64,000 nucleotides of DNA from an uncultured Olsenella sp. (GTDB lineage: Bacteria; Actinomycetota; Coriobacteriia; Coriobacteriales; Atopobiaceae): NCBI GenBank assembly GCA_934660915.1, contig CAKUIF010000009.1, positions 1-64,000 of the forward strand. The letters run 5' to 3'. The notes under the pieces are model-generated. The model had not been told where the DNA came from. It did not search any database and worked only from the letters and a program-made list of their open reading frames with translations. Shown piece by piece: positions 8,674 to 17,872 of the stretch. Numbering within the stretch: the stretch's first letter is position 1; every line of letters starts with the position of its first letter. Both the position numbers and the translations under genes were made by a program.

Positions 8674-10698
8674 ATGGACTTCTCCCACGTTATCTTCGCC
8701 GTGTGCATTGTGCTCGCGGTTCTTCTTATTTTGCTTTTCCTTGTGTTCGGGCGGTCTGAGGCCGCCTACACCTTTGACATCGGCGGGGGCTCTCCGAGGG
8801 CTTCGGGCGGGCGCGACGAGTCCGCCGAGACGACGTTCTCGTCGAGGCTCATGGGCTTCGGGGTCTTCATCGGAGGCGTGTTCTGTGCCCTTCTTGCCCG
8901 GCTGTGGTCCATGCAGCTCGTCTCGAGCGACGAGTACGCGAAGGAGGCGGAGTCCAACCGCACCCGCACCGTCACGACCTCGGCTCCGCGCGGGCGCATT
9001 CTCGACCGCCACGGCGTGGAGATCGTCACCAACCGATCGAGCCTGACGGTGGTCGCCGAGTCCGATGTCGCTGACGACGAGGTCGAGCTGCAGCTTTTGG
9101 GCAATTTGATCGGCATGCCGCGTCAGGCCGTGTATCGCAAGGTAATAGACACCTCCGAGGGCGCCCAGAGCGCCCGCACCGTCGCCACGGACGTTTCCCG
9201 CCGTGTCGTCGCTTATCTTGGCGAGCACCCGTCTACTTTTAGCGGCATCTCCGTGCAGCAGCGCTCTCAGAGGGCCTATCCCCAGGGTTCGCTCGCGGCG
9301 CACGTTGTCGGCTATACCGGAACCGTGACGAGCGAGCAGCTCGAGTCGAGCGCGGACGACGAGGACTCGGTCCAGTACAAGTCCGGCGACATCGTCGGCC
9401 AGTCCGGCGTCGAGGCGGTCTACGAGAGCGTCTTGCAGGGAATTCGCGGTGAGCAGACCGTCTACGTCGACTCCAACGGAAAGATCCTGCAGTCCTCAAC
9501 AAAGATCGACCCCCAAAGCGGCAGCGATGTCGTCCTTACCATCGACATCGATATCCAGCGCGCGGCCGAGGAGTCCCTCCAGAAGATCCTGAAACAGCTC
9601 AAGGACAAGGAGAAGAACCCGGCGGGCGGAAGCGTGGTGTGCCTTGACTGCACGAACGGCGAGGTCCTCGCCATGGCGAGCGCCCCGACCTTCTCGCCAT
9701 CCATCTTCGTCGGCGGAATCGCCAACTCCGACTGGGACAACCTCACCAACGAGTCCTCGCACTACCCGCTGCTCAACCGCGCGATATCGGGTCAGTACCC
9801 CTGCGCCTCGACGATCAAGCCCTTCACGGCCTTCGCCGCCCTCGAGAACGGCATCGCGACCTCGGATTCCGGCTATTACTGCAACGGCTGGTGGACAGGC
9901 TTCGGCGATGCCTACGGCATGTGGTGCTACAACCATGACGGCCACGGCGGCATGAACCTCCAGAGCGGCATCACCTACTCCTGCGACGTCGTCTTCTACG
10001 AGATTGGCAAGGGTTTTTCCAACTCGAGCAACAAAGAGGGCATGCAGGAGACATTCCGTGAATACGGCCTCGGCTCCGTCACCGGCATCGACCTGCCGAG
10101 CGAGGCCGCCGGCCGCGTGCCCGACGCGGAGTGGAAGTGGAACTACTTCACCAACGTCCCGGACGCCGAGCGCGAGTGGCACCCGGGCGACTACTGCAAC
10201 ATCGCCATCGGCCAGGGCGACATGCTCGTGACCTGCCTCCAGATGGCAAACGCGTACACGAGCATCGCTAACCGCGGACCGATGTACAAGCCCCATGTTC
10301 TCAAGAGCGTGAAGAGCGGGATCGGCTCGGGAACCGTCATCGACTACAACGTCTCGCAGACGGCAAACATCGAGGAGACGGACTCTGATCGCACCCTCGT
10401 GGAGAACGGCCTTTCGGGCGTCATCTACGAGGAGAGCGAGAGCCAGGCGGCCCACTGGACCAACCTCGACGTCAAGGTCGCGGGAAAGACGGGCACCGGC
10501 GAGCAAACCGCTGTCGAGCGCAATATCTGCTGGATGGTCGCCTATGCTCCCGCCGACGATCCCAAGTACGTCGTTGCCGCCAACGTCGACGGCGGAGACT
10601 GGGGCTCGACCACGGCCATGCTCGTCGTGCGCGACGTGTTCGGCCAGATATTCGGCCAGCCCGACACCGCCACCACCGTTTCCGACACGACCGACTAG
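8674..10698 (+). CDS. mrdA: Penicillin-binding protein 2 (elongation transpeptidase)
   Basis: A 674-residue class B PBP that cross-links peptidoglycan during lateral growth. Residues 5-28 and about 66-88 are both hydrophobic, so it seems to have two N-terminal membrane segments rather than one, with a short loop between. The pedestal domain starts with RGRILDRHGVEI. Transpeptidase motifs are STIK (Ser379), SCD in YSCDVVFYE (SxN position), and KTGT (Lys605). ATG 8674 follows GGGGGAG. It is directly followed by rodA, its glycosyltransferase partner. Confidence 0.95.
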   Translation: MDFSHVIFAVCIVLAVLLILLFLVFGRSEAAYTFDIGGGSPRASGGRDESAETTFSSRLMGFGVFIGGVFCALLARLWSMQLVSSDEYAKEAESNRTRTVTTSAPRGRILDRHGVEIVTNRSSLTVVAESDVADDEVELQLLGNLIGMPRQAVYRKVIDTSEGAQSARTVATDVSRRVVAYLGEHPSTFSGISVQQRSQRAYPQGSLAAHVVGYTGTVTSEQLESSADDEDSVQYKSGDIVGQSGVEAVYESVLQGIRGEQTVYVDSNGKILQSSTKIDPQSGSDVVLTIDIDIQRAAEESLQKILKQLKDKEKNPAGGSVVCLDCTNGEVLAMASAPTFSPSIFVGGIANSDWDNLTNESSHYPLLNRAISGQYPCASTIKPFTAFAALENGIATSDSGYYCNGWWTGFGDAYGMWCYNHDGHGGMNLQSGITYSCDVVFYEIGKGFSNSSNKEGMQETFREYGLGSVTGIDLPSEAAGRVPDAEWKWNYFTNVPDAEREWHPGDYCNIAIGQGDMLVTCLQMANAYTSIANRGPMYKPHVLKSVKSGIGSGTVIDYNVSQTANIEETDSDRTLVENGLSGVIYEESESQAAHWTNLDVKVAGKTGTGEQTAVERNICWMVAYAPADDPKYVVAANVDGGDWGSTTAMLVVRDVFGQIFGQPDTATTVSDTTD

Positions 10699-10716
10699 CC
10701 AGGAGGCGAAGACTGC

Positions 10717-11943
10717 ATGGCAATAAGCTCGATGACCGGCCTCGGTACCGCCTCCGGCGGCCTGATGGATAGAATCGCCGGAAAGATGTCCGGCAGGGCT
10801 GAGCGAGGGGCTAAGGTGAGGGGCAAGACCGGCCCGCTTGCCGACCTCTATCTGTCGCAGCTCATCCCCGCCGCCCTTCTTGTCATCGTTGGCGTGGTGA
10901 CCATCTGGTCCGCCTCGCTGACCATCGCGGAGGCGCGCTTCACGAGCCACCTTGTGGGCATCGCGCTCGGCGCCGTCTTTGCCGCGCTCGTGTGGCGATA
11001 CGACACCCGCGCTCTCTCCGGCATGGTCACGGTCCTGCTTGTGCTCGACTGTTTCCTCATGATCATGCCTCACCTGCCCGGCCTCGGCGTCGAGGCAAAG
11101 GGCATGACCGGCTGGGTCCAGCTCCCCTTTATTCACCTTCGCTTTCAGCCCTCGGAGCCCGCCAAGCTCGTGACGATCTTCCTCATGGCCGGCGCAAGCG
11201 CCCAGTACAACGGAAAGATCGAGACCTTCACCGACTACGCGAAGCTCTGCGGGACGCTGCTTCTGCCCCTTGGGCTCCTCGTTGTGACTGACCTCGGCAC
11301 CGGCCTCGTCATTCTTTTTGCGGGCGCCGCCATCATCATCTGCTCGGGCGCTCCCTCAAAGTGGGTGGTGCCCACCATCGGCCTCATCGTCGCCACCGTC
11401 GCGCTGGTGGTTTGGTCCTCGATGACGGATGGGCTGCCCCACATTCTCAAGGACTACCAGCTTAAGCGCCTTATCGTGTTCGTAGACGAGGCGGCTGACC
11501 CCTCCGGTTACGGCTATAACCTGAGGCAGGCGAAGATAGCCGTCGGCTCCGGGGGGCTTCTTGGCAAGGGAATCGGAAACGCTTCGCAGGCCGGCTCCGG
11601 CTTTCTGCCCGAGGCGCATACGGACTTCGTGTTCGCTCTCTTTGCCGAGCAGTTCGGTTTTGTGGGCTCCGTTGTCCTTCTTGGCCTGTTCGCTTGGATG
11701 ATTCTGGCTACGCTGCTTCTTGCCGTGAGGATCGACAACCCGTTCAGCAAGATGGTCCTCGTCGGCTGCTGCGGCATGTGGACCTTCCAGGTTCTTGAGA
11801 ACATCGGTATGTGCATCGGCATCATGCCTATCACGGGCATCCCGCTTCCATTTATCAGTTTCGGCTCGTCCTCGATGGTTTCCCAGCTCATCGCGGTCGG
11901 GATGGTCCAGTCCGTCTGGCGACACCGCCAGAAGGCCGCCTAA
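10717..11943 (+). CDS. rodA: Peptidoglycan glycosyltransferase RodA (SEDS family)
   Basis: A 408-residue SEDS protein with about ten transmembrane helices. Family segments include QPSEPAKLV, DLGTGLVILF, FVFALFAEQFGF and GIPLPFISFGSSS. It polymerises lipid II together with PBP2. AGGAGG lies 11-16 bases before ATG 10717. The first 45 residues form a polar cytoplasmic extension before the first helix. Confidence 0.95.
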   Translation: MAISSMTGLGTASGGLMDRIAGKMSGRAERGAKVRGKTGPLADLYLSQLIPAALLVIVGVVTIWSASLTIAEARFTSHLVGIALGAVFAALVWRYDTRALSGMVTVLLVLDCFLMIMPHLPGLGVEAKGMTGWVQLPFIHLRFQPSEPAKLVTIFLMAGASAQYNGKIETFTDYAKLCGTLLLPLGLLVVTDLGTGLVILFAGAAIIICSGAPSKWVVPTIGLIVATVALVVWSSMTDGLPHILKDYQLKRLIVFVDEAADPSGYGYNLRQAKIAVGSGGLLGKGIGNASQAGSGFLPEAHTDFVFALFAEQFGFVGSVVLLGLFAWMILATLLLAVRIDNPFSKMVLVGCCGMWTFQVLENIGMCIGIMPITGIPLPFISFGSSSMVSQLIAVGMVQSVWRHRQKAA

Positions 11944-11962
11944 CAGGTACGAAGGGGTTCAT

Positions 11963-12970
11963 ATGGCGAAGGCCGCACATAGCACAAAGAAGGGCGGCGC
12001 GTCCTTCTCTATCTCCGGGCTCATCGATGTCCTCGCCTCCGGCAGGGAGAGTCTCGATGCCATGGAGGACGAGGTGCGCATTCGCGTCCATGTGGGATCG
12101 GAGTGCCCGCGTGAGCTCGTCCTCGCCGCCAAGGAGGCTCTTTCGGCGCAACGCGCCGGGGGAGTGGTCGAGGTCATGGGCCTCTCTATGCCTGTTGTGA
12201 GCGCCGCCGCTCCCGACGCTGCCGTTGTTCTCGCCGGCGCTCACGAGCCGGGGCTTCGCTCTGTGCTGGGCGCCTACCTAGCCGAGAGCGTTCCGTGCGC
12301 CCTTGTGGTGGAGACGCTCCTGGACACCTCGAACCTCGACGAGGAGGGCAGCGCCGGCCTCGGCCTCGTCTGCGCGTCCGACGCCGAGGCCCTGGGGCAG
12401 AAGCTCTCTGAATGGCTGACGGGCGTCGTCTCCAACCCCATCGCGCTCGCGGCGAACTTCCTCTTCTGCCGCGACGCCGCGGTGAATCGCCTTGCTGCCC
12501 GCTGCGCCGCCGAGAACGCCGCCGTCGGGGCCATCTCGCTTATCCCCGGCTCTGACTACCCGATCATGTGCGCGAACCAGGCGAAGCTCGCGCTCGACAT
12601 CGCCGCCTGCTACGGCAACGGCATTGAGCTTTCCCGTGCCCTCGAGGTCGCCGGCGTCTTCGGCGCGGGGCTCGCGTACCGCGGCGTAGCGCGCGCCGCC
12701 GCGGGCTTCGTCCCGGGCCTCGGCTTCGCGCTCAAGGCGGCCATGGGCTACGCGGGCACCGTCGCCACCGCCAAGGCGGTCCAGGCGCGCTTCTCGCTTA
12801 CGTCAAAACCCGCAAAGAAGAGCGCGGGGGAGCGCGGGGGCGCCAGGGAGCGCGAAGGATGCCTACGCCCTGCGCCTCTGCAGGAGACCATTGCCCCCGT
12901 CAACGATGCCGGCATCGATCAGCCCTATGTCCTTATCTCCGAAGACCATAGCAAGGAGGACCCCGAGTGA
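11963..12970 (+). CDS. DUF697-like membrane-associated protein
   Basis: A 335-residue protein. The N-terminal 180 residues show no recognised motif, but the C-terminal half (about 155-280) resembles the DUF697/YcjF-type region: NRLAARCAAENA, then a LIPGSDYPIM segment, then IACYGNGIELSRALEV, then two hydrophobic glycine/alanine-rich helices. The final 55 residues are polar and partly encoded by a short GAGCGCGGGG tandem repeat. GAAGGGG precedes ATG 11963, and the stop overlaps the next start (GTGA). Function is unknown; its position ties it to the rodA operon and the radical SAM gene. Confidence 0.7.
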   Translation: MAKAAHSTKKGGASFSISGLIDVLASGRESLDAMEDEVRIRVHVGSECPRELVLAAKEALSAQRAGGVVEVMGLSMPVVSAAAPDAAVVLAGAHEPGLRSVLGAYLAESVPCALVVETLLDTSNLDEEGSAGLGLVCASDAEALGQKLSEWLTGVVSNPIALAANFLFCRDAAVNRLAARCAAENAAVGAISLIPGSDYPIMCANQAKLALDIAACYGNGIELSRALEVAGVFGAGLAYRGVARAAAGFVPGLGFALKAAMGYAGTVATAKAVQARFSLTSKPAKKSAGERGGAREREGCLRPAPLQETIAPVNDAGIDQPYVLISEDHSKEDPE

Positions 12971-14844
12971 GGGCCAAGCGCGAGAACCTTTTCCACCTGC
13001 TCGAGCCGCTCCTGCCCCACGTGGAGCATCCGAGCCGCTACCTCGACCACGAGTGGGGCGCCTGCGAGGAGCAGGAGGGGCCTTTCCACCTGTGCATGTG
13101 CTATGCGGACGTCTATGAGGTGGGCCAGCCCAACCTTGGCGTCTCCATCCTGTACAACACGATAAACGCGCTCCCCGACATGAGCTGCGAGCGCGCCTAC
13201 CTGCCGTGGCGCGACATGAGCTCCCTCATGCGGGAGCGCGGGGTGCCCATGCTCTCGCTCGAGGGCGCGGCGCCTTTGGCCTCTTTCGACGCCGTCGGCT
13301 TCACGCTTGCCCACGAGCTCATATGGACGAACGTCCTCGAGGCCCTCGACCTGTCGGGCATCGCCCTCACGAGCGCCGAGCGCGACGAGGACGACCCCAT
13401 CATCCTGGCGGGCGGGCCTTCCGCCTGGAACTGCGAGCCGATGGCGCCTGTGTTCGACGCGGTGCTTCTGGGCGACGGCGAGGAGTCGATCGTCGTGGTG
13501 TGCTCCTGCATCCGCGACGCGCGGGCGGAGGGCGTCTCACGCTCCGAGCTCCTCTGCCGTCTAGCCGAGCTGCCTGGTGTCTACGTCCCCTCGCTTTACG
13601 ACGTCGTCTACGACGAGTCCTCGACTCGCTGGGGCTACGCCGTGCCCAAGCCCGGCACCCCGGCGCGCGAGGTGGTTCTCAAGAGCTGCATTCCCGACCT
13701 GGCGGCGACGCCTCCCGTCGCGTCGACCATCGTTCCGTACATGGGCATCGTCCAGGATCGCCTCTCGCTCGAGGTGCTTCGCGGCTGCGCCCGCGGCTGT
13801 CGTTTCTGCCAGGCGGGGATGACGTACCGCCCGGTCCGCGAGCGTCCGGCGGACCAGGTCGTGGCTGCGGGGGAGGAGGGGCTTTCCCGCAGCGGCCACG
13901 ACGAGATCAGCCTCACGTCGCTTTCCACCACCGACCACTCGCAGTGCGCGGCCATCCTCAACCGCATGCACGCCAATCTCGCCAACCGCGGTATCCGCGT
14001 CTCGATTCCCTCCCAACGCCTCGATTCTTTCGGTGTCGAGATGGCGATGGCCGTCGGCGGGGGCAAGAAGGGCGGCCTCACCTTCGCGCCCGAGGCGGGC
14101 AGCCAACGCCTGCGCGACGTCATCAACAAGAACGTGACGGAGGACGACCTCGAGCGCGCCGCTCGCAACGCCTTCGAGAACGGGTGGCGCCGCTGCAAGC
14201 TTTACTTCATGATGGGCCTTCCCACCGAGACCGACGAGGATATCGTCGGTATCGTGAGAGCAGCCGAGCGTGTGCTCGAGATCGGCCGCGAGGTTGTGGG
14301 CCGCGGCTACAAGAGCGGCGTGTCCGTCACCATATCGGTCGCCGTGTTCGTGCCCAAGTGTTTCACGGCGTTCCAGTGGGCGGGCCAGCTGAATCCCGCA
14401 GAGGTCAGGCGTCGTCAGCAGCTGCTTTTGCACTCATGCACCGATCGCGGCGTCCGCATCAACTACCATGATTCGTCTACCTCGCTCGTGGAGGGCGCCA
14501 TCTCAAAGATGGGCAGGGACGGCTTCGGCCTTTTGCTCGAGGCATGGCGCCGCGGGTGCCGCTTCGACGCATGGACGAGCGAGTTCTCCTTCGAGCGCTG
14601 GAGCGAGGCCGCCGCGGCGTGCGGCTACGACCTCGAGGTCATCGCCTGCGAGGAGTTCGACGTCGACGCCCGGCTGCCTTGGGACCACACGTCCCCCGGC
14701 GTGTCCAAGGGCTTCTTGCAGAGGGAGTGGCGCCGCGCCGCGATGGGCGTCACGACGCCCGACTGCACGCGCGAGAGCTGCGTCGGGTGCGGCGTCTGTC
14801 CCACGCTCGGCGTCAACAACGTGATTCAGGAGGAGCGCAAATGA
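12967..14844 (+). CDS. Radical SAM protein, TIGR03960-like
   Basis: A 625-residue protein with an N-terminal B12-binding-like region (VGFTLAHELIWTNVLEAL, ILAGGPSAWNCEPMAP) and a radical SAM core with the CARGCRFCQ cluster motif (Cys-x3-Cys-x2-Cys) near residue 277. A GGGKKGGLTFAPEAG segment follows. The C terminus has a Cys-rich CVGCGVCPTLG motif that may bind a second iron-sulphur cluster. The gene is followed at a 4-base ATGA overlap by a DUF2344 protein, the known partner of this family. The exact reaction is not established; the link to the ribosomal genes rplU-rpmA downstream hints at RNA or ribosome modification. Confidence 0.85.
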   Translation: MRAKRENLFHLLEPLLPHVEHPSRYLDHEWGACEEQEGPFHLCMCYADVYEVGQPNLGVSILYNTINALPDMSCERAYLPWRDMSSLMRERGVPMLSLEGAAPLASFDAVGFTLAHELIWTNVLEALDLSGIALTSAERDEDDPIILAGGPSAWNCEPMAPVFDAVLLGDGEESIVVVCSCIRDARAEGVSRSELLCRLAELPGVYVPSLYDVVYDESSTRWGYAVPKPGTPAREVVLKSCIPDLAATPPVASTIVPYMGIVQDRLSLEVLRGCARGCRFCQAGMTYRPVRERPADQVVAAGEEGLSRSGHDEISLTSLSTTDHSQCAAILNRMHANLANRGIRVSIPSQRLDSFGVEMAMAVGGGKKGGLTFAPEAGSQRLRDVINKNVTEDDLERAARNAFENGWRRCKLYFMMGLPTETDEDIVGIVRAAERVLEIGREVVGRGYKSGVSVTISVAVFVPKCFTAFQWAGQLNPAEVRRRQQLLLHSCTDRGVRINYHDSSTSLVEGAISKMGRDGFGLLLEAWRRGCRFDAWTSEFSFERWSEAAAACGYDLEVIACEEFDVDARLPWDHTSPGVSKGFLQREWRRAAMGVTTPDCTRESCVGCGVCPTLGVNNVIQEERK

Positions 14845-15596
14845 GCGGGGCCAGGCCTCAGCCCTGGGGCGACGCGAAGCCGCAGGACCTCTCACTCATC
14901 AAAGAGCTGCCGCGCATCCGCGTGGAGTACGGCAAGGGCGACAGGCTCGCCTTCCTCGGGCATCTCGAGGTGCTCGAGACCCAGAACCGCTGCATCCGCA
15001 GGGCGCGCCTGCCCTTCTCCATCGGCAACGGGTTCGCGCGCCGCATGAGGATCCAGTTCTCCCAGGCTCTTCCCGTGGGGGCCTCGTCCACCTGCGAGTA
15101 CTTCGACCTGAGGCTCTCGGAGGAGGTCCCTGCCGACGAGGTGCTCGAGCGCCTGCGCGCCGCGACGCCGCCCGCGCTCGCCCCGACGCGCGCGGCTTAC
15201 GTCGCCGGCCGCGCGGCTGCGCTCGAGAGCTGGCTCACGAGGTCCCGGTGGGAGGTGCTCGTTCGCGACTGCGCCGTGGACGCCCGCGAGCTCTCCGGCC
15301 GTATCTCGGCGCTCAAGGACGCCGGCGTCCTCGAGTACCTGAGGGGCGAGAAGAAAAAGACGATCGACGTCGCGCGGGCGCTCGTCTCTTGGGAGTGCCT
15401 CGACGCCGAGGGAGGGGTCGTGCTCGCCCTCGACACGCGGTCGAGCAATGCCGGCGCGCTGCGCCCGCAGCTGCTCATCGACCACGCCCTTGCAGGCGCC
15501 GTGGAGGGGTCTTTGGGCTACGACTGCCTCAAGGTCTGCCGCGTTGTGCAGGCCCACGAGGACGAGAATAGTGGCCTTCTTGTGAAGCCGCTCTAG
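14841..15596 (+). CDS. Radical SAM-linked DUF2344 (TIGR03936) protein
   Basis: A 251-residue protein starting RIRVEYGKGDRLAFLGHLEV, the DUF2344 hallmark, with FSIGNGFARRMRIQFSQALP and the acidic EYFDLRLSE segment following. It overlaps the radical SAM gene by four bases (ATGA), so the two are translationally coupled. The partner relationship is known family context; the biochemical role is unknown. In many genomes the two are fused or adjacent and precede rplU, as here. Confidence 0.85.
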   Translation: MSGARPQPWGDAKPQDLSLIKELPRIRVEYGKGDRLAFLGHLEVLETQNRCIRRARLPFSIGNGFARRMRIQFSQALPVGASSTCEYFDLRLSEEVPADEVLERLRAATPPALAPTRAAYVAGRAAALESWLTRSRWEVLVRDCAVDARELSGRISALKDAGVLEYLRGEKKKTIDVARALVSWECLDAEGGVVLALDTRSSNAGALRPQLLIDHALAGAVEGSLGYDCLKVCRVVQAHEDENSGLLVKPL

Positions 15597-15714
15597 ATGT
15601 TGTGCCATTTAGGCCGATTACCTCTATATTTTTACAGGTTGCCTGACTGCCGACGACCAGCTGGTACCGCTACCGTTTCCCCGGTGGGACCCAGTTGGCC
15701 AACAACATGCTCCG

Positions 15715-15743
15715 TTGACTGGTCAGAGCGGCTTGAGTAATAT
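15715..15743 (+). promoter_or_regulatory. Promoter of rplU-rpmA
   Basis: TTGACT (15715-15720) and TAATAT (15738-15743) are separated by 17 bases. The predicted start near 15750 leaves a leader of only about 35 nt before rplU, too short for a classical L21 leader structure. Confidence 0.55.
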
Positions 15744-15784
15744 GAGTGACTGTTGCACTAACGCCAGCAATGAAGGGTTCAAGA

Positions 15785-16093
15785 ATGTACGCAATCATCG
15801 CAACTGGTGGCAAGCAGTATAAGGTTGCCGAGGGCGACGTCATCGCCGTCGAGAAGCTCGATGCGCAGCCTGGCGACAAGGTGGAGCTCCCCGTCCTGCT
15901 CATCAGCGACGGCAAGTCCACTGTCGTTGGCTCTGCCCCCCTCCAGGACAAGACCGTCACCGCCGAAATCCTCGAGCAGTTCAAGGGCGAGAAGGTCCGT
16001 GTCTTCAAGTTCAAGAAGCGCAAGCGCTACCAGCGAGACAAGGGTCACCGTCAGCAGCTGACCAAGATCAAGATCGCTTCCATCCCCGCGTAG
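15785..16093 (+). CDS. rplU: 50S ribosomal protein bL21
   Basis: A 102-residue protein beginning MYAIIATGGKQYKV, the bL21 signature, and ending with the basic FKFKKRKRYQRDKGHRQ region that contacts 23S rRNA. Length is standard. It starts at ATG 15785 and is followed 31 bases later by rpmA. Confidence 0.97.
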   Translation: MYAIIATGGKQYKVAEGDVIAVEKLDAQPGDKVELPVLLISDGKSTVVGSAPLQDKTVTAEILEQFKGEKVRVFKFKKRKRYQRDKGHRQQLTKIKIASIPA

Positions 16094-16124
16094 CTCTTAG
16101 TTTTTATAGAAGGCAGGTAGCACT

Positions 16125-16373
16125 ATGGCTCACAAGAAAGGCCTCGGCTCTTCCCGTAACGGCCGTGACTCGCAGGCGCAGCGCCTCGGCACCAAGCGCT
16201 TCGGCGGCCAGAACGTCAAGGCCGGCGAGATCCTCGTCCGTCAGCGCGGCACCCACATCCACCCCGGTGAGAACGTCGGCATCGGCAAGGACGACACCCT
16301 GTTCGCCCTCAAGGCCGGCAAGGTTGAGTTCACCAAGGGCGTCAAGCACATGGTTCACGTCCGCGAGGCGTAA
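16125..16373 (+). CDS. rpmA: 50S ribosomal protein bL27
   Basis: An 82-residue protein with the conserved N terminus MAHKKGLGSSRNGRDS and segments GGQNVKAGEILVRQRG and HPGENVG. The start lacks the N-terminal propeptide that many firmicutes remove with Prp protease, as in other actinobacteria. It completes the rplU-rpmA unit and is followed by a terminator. Confidence 0.97.
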   Translation: MAHKKGLGSSRNGRDSQAQRLGTKRFGGQNVKAGEILVRQRGTHIHPGENVGIGKDDTLFALKAGKVEFTKGVKHMVHVREA

Positions 16374-16397
16374 GACCGCTTTTTGATTGTTCTTTTC

Positions 16398-16429
16398 GGG
16401 GACCCTGCTTACGCGGGGTCCCTGTTTTT
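16398..16429 (+). terminator. Terminator after rpmA
   Basis: GGGGACCC pairs with GGGGTCCC around a GCTTACGC loop, followed by TGTTTTTA. It separates the ribosomal genes from obg. Confidence 0.8.
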
Positions 16430-16483
16430 ATCTGGCTATACTCTTTTGCTGGTAGCAAACAACGCACGACTTTGGAGCCGCAC

Positions 16484-17866
16484 GTGGAAAACACTTTCAC
16501 CGATCTCTCGCACATCAACGTCAAGGGCGGCGACGGCGGCGCGGGCTGCATGTCCTTCCGCCGCGAGGCATTCGTCCCCAAGGGCGGCCCCGACGGCGGC
16601 GACGGCGGGCACGGCGGCGACGTCGTGGTGGTTGCAGACGCCCAGCTCTCGTCCCTCATCGACTACCGTTATAAGCACCACTTCCGCGCCGAGCGCGGCA
16701 CCCACGGCAAGGGCGCGAAGCGCCACGGCTCCGACGGCGCCGACCTTATCCTTAAGGTTCCCCTCGGAACGGTCGTTCGCGAGCTCGACGCCCAAACCCA
16801 GAAACCCGTGTGCGAGCTTGCCGACCTTACCCAGCCCGGCGAGCGCGTGATCGTGGCCCCTGGCGGCCGCGGCGGCCTCGGGAACACCCACTTCGTAACT
16901 TCCGTGCGCCGCGCGCCCGCTTTTGCCGAGAAGGGCGAGCCCGCCCTTGAGCACTGGATCGAGCTCGAGATGAAGCTTATGGCCGACGCCGCGCTCGTCG
17001 GCATGCCCTCGGTCGGCAAGAGCTCCATCATCGCCCGCATCTCCGCGGCGCGCCCGAAGGTCGCCGACTACCCCTTCACCACGCTCGTCCCGAACCTCGG
17101 CGTCGCCCGCGCGGCCAACGGCCAGTCCTTCGTCGCCGCCGACGTCCCCGGGCTCATCGAGGGCGCAAGCGAGGGTAAGGGCTTGGGCCACCAGTTCCTT
17201 CGCCACATCGAGCGCACGGCGCTCATTCTCCACGTCGTCGACATCACCGGCGGATATGAGGCGCGCGACGTCGTGGAGGACTACAAGACCATCAATGCCG
17301 AGCTTGCGGCGTACGCCGAGGAGCTCTCCTGCCGCCCCCAGATCGTCGTCGCAAACAAGTGCGACCTTCCGGGCTATGAGGACGAGATTGAGCGCCTGCG
17401 CGCCGCCGCCGAGGCCGATGGGCATGAGTTCTTCGCCGTCTCCGCCGCCACGGGCGAGGGCCTCGACGAGCTCGTGACCAAGGTCGCCGCCCAGGTCGCC
17501 GAGCTGCGAGAGGAGCTCGCCGCCGCCGAGCCCGAACGCGACCTCACCGAGAAGTGGGAGCGCGACCGCCAGCGTCGCGACAACACCATCAGGATTTCCC
17601 GCGAGGAGCGCAACGCCTGGCGCGTCACGGGCGGCTCCATCGAGCGCATGGTCGTCCAGACCGACTGGGAGAATGAGGACGCCGTGGCCTACCTCCAGCA
17701 CCGTTTCTCGCGCTGCGGCCTCGACGACAAGCTCCGCCGCGCGGGCGCCGTCACGGGCGACGAGATCCGCATCCTGGGCTTCGCCTTCGACTACGAGGGG
17801 GACGAGCCCGACAGCTTCGCCGAGCTTCGCGAGGATGAGGTCGCATTCGGCGACGAGGAGGCCTAG
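16484..17866 (+). CDS. obg: GTPase Obg (CgtA)
   Basis: A 460-residue GTPase that acts in late 50S assembly and stress control. The glycine-rich Obg fold covers residues 1-160 (GGDGGAGCMSFRREAF, GGPDGGDGGHGG), the G domain begins near 168 with GMPSVGKSS and has the DVPGLIEGA switch II and NKCD motifs, and a C-terminal OCT domain covers the last 80 or so residues. GTG 16484 is preferred because GGAG sits 6-7 bases upstream; a TTG at 16472 would add four residues. It ends 6 bases before proB. Confidence 0.95.
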   Translation: MENTFTDLSHINVKGGDGGAGCMSFRREAFVPKGGPDGGDGGHGGDVVVVADAQLSSLIDYRYKHHFRAERGTHGKGAKRHGSDGADLILKVPLGTVVRELDAQTQKPVCELADLTQPGERVIVAPGGRGGLGNTHFVTSVRRAPAFAEKGEPALEHWIELEMKLMADAALVGMPSVGKSSIIARISAARPKVADYPFTTLVPNLGVARAANGQSFVAADVPGLIEGASEGKGLGHQFLRHIERTALILHVVDITGGYEARDVVEDYKTINAELAAYAEELSCRPQIVVANKCDLPGYEDEIERLRAAAEADGHEFFAVSAATGEGLDELVTKVAAQVAELREELAAAEPERDLTEKWERDRQRRDNTIRISREERNAWRVTGGSIERMVVQTDWENEDAVAYLQHRFSRCGLDDKLRRAGAVTGDEIRILGFAFDYEGDEPDSFAELREDEVAFGDEEA

Positions 17867-17872
17867 CGGACG

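Noticed and set aside
12820..12860. Short GAGCGCGGGG tandem repeat as a functional element
   Set aside because: It lies in the coding end of the DUF697-like gene and encodes an Arg/Glu/Gly-rich tail; no sign of regulation.
15600..15784. A ribosomal L21 leader RNA
   Set aside because: The promoter at 15715-15743 leaves only about 35 nt of leader, and I see no L21-leader-like fold. Only a longer upstream transcript could carry it.
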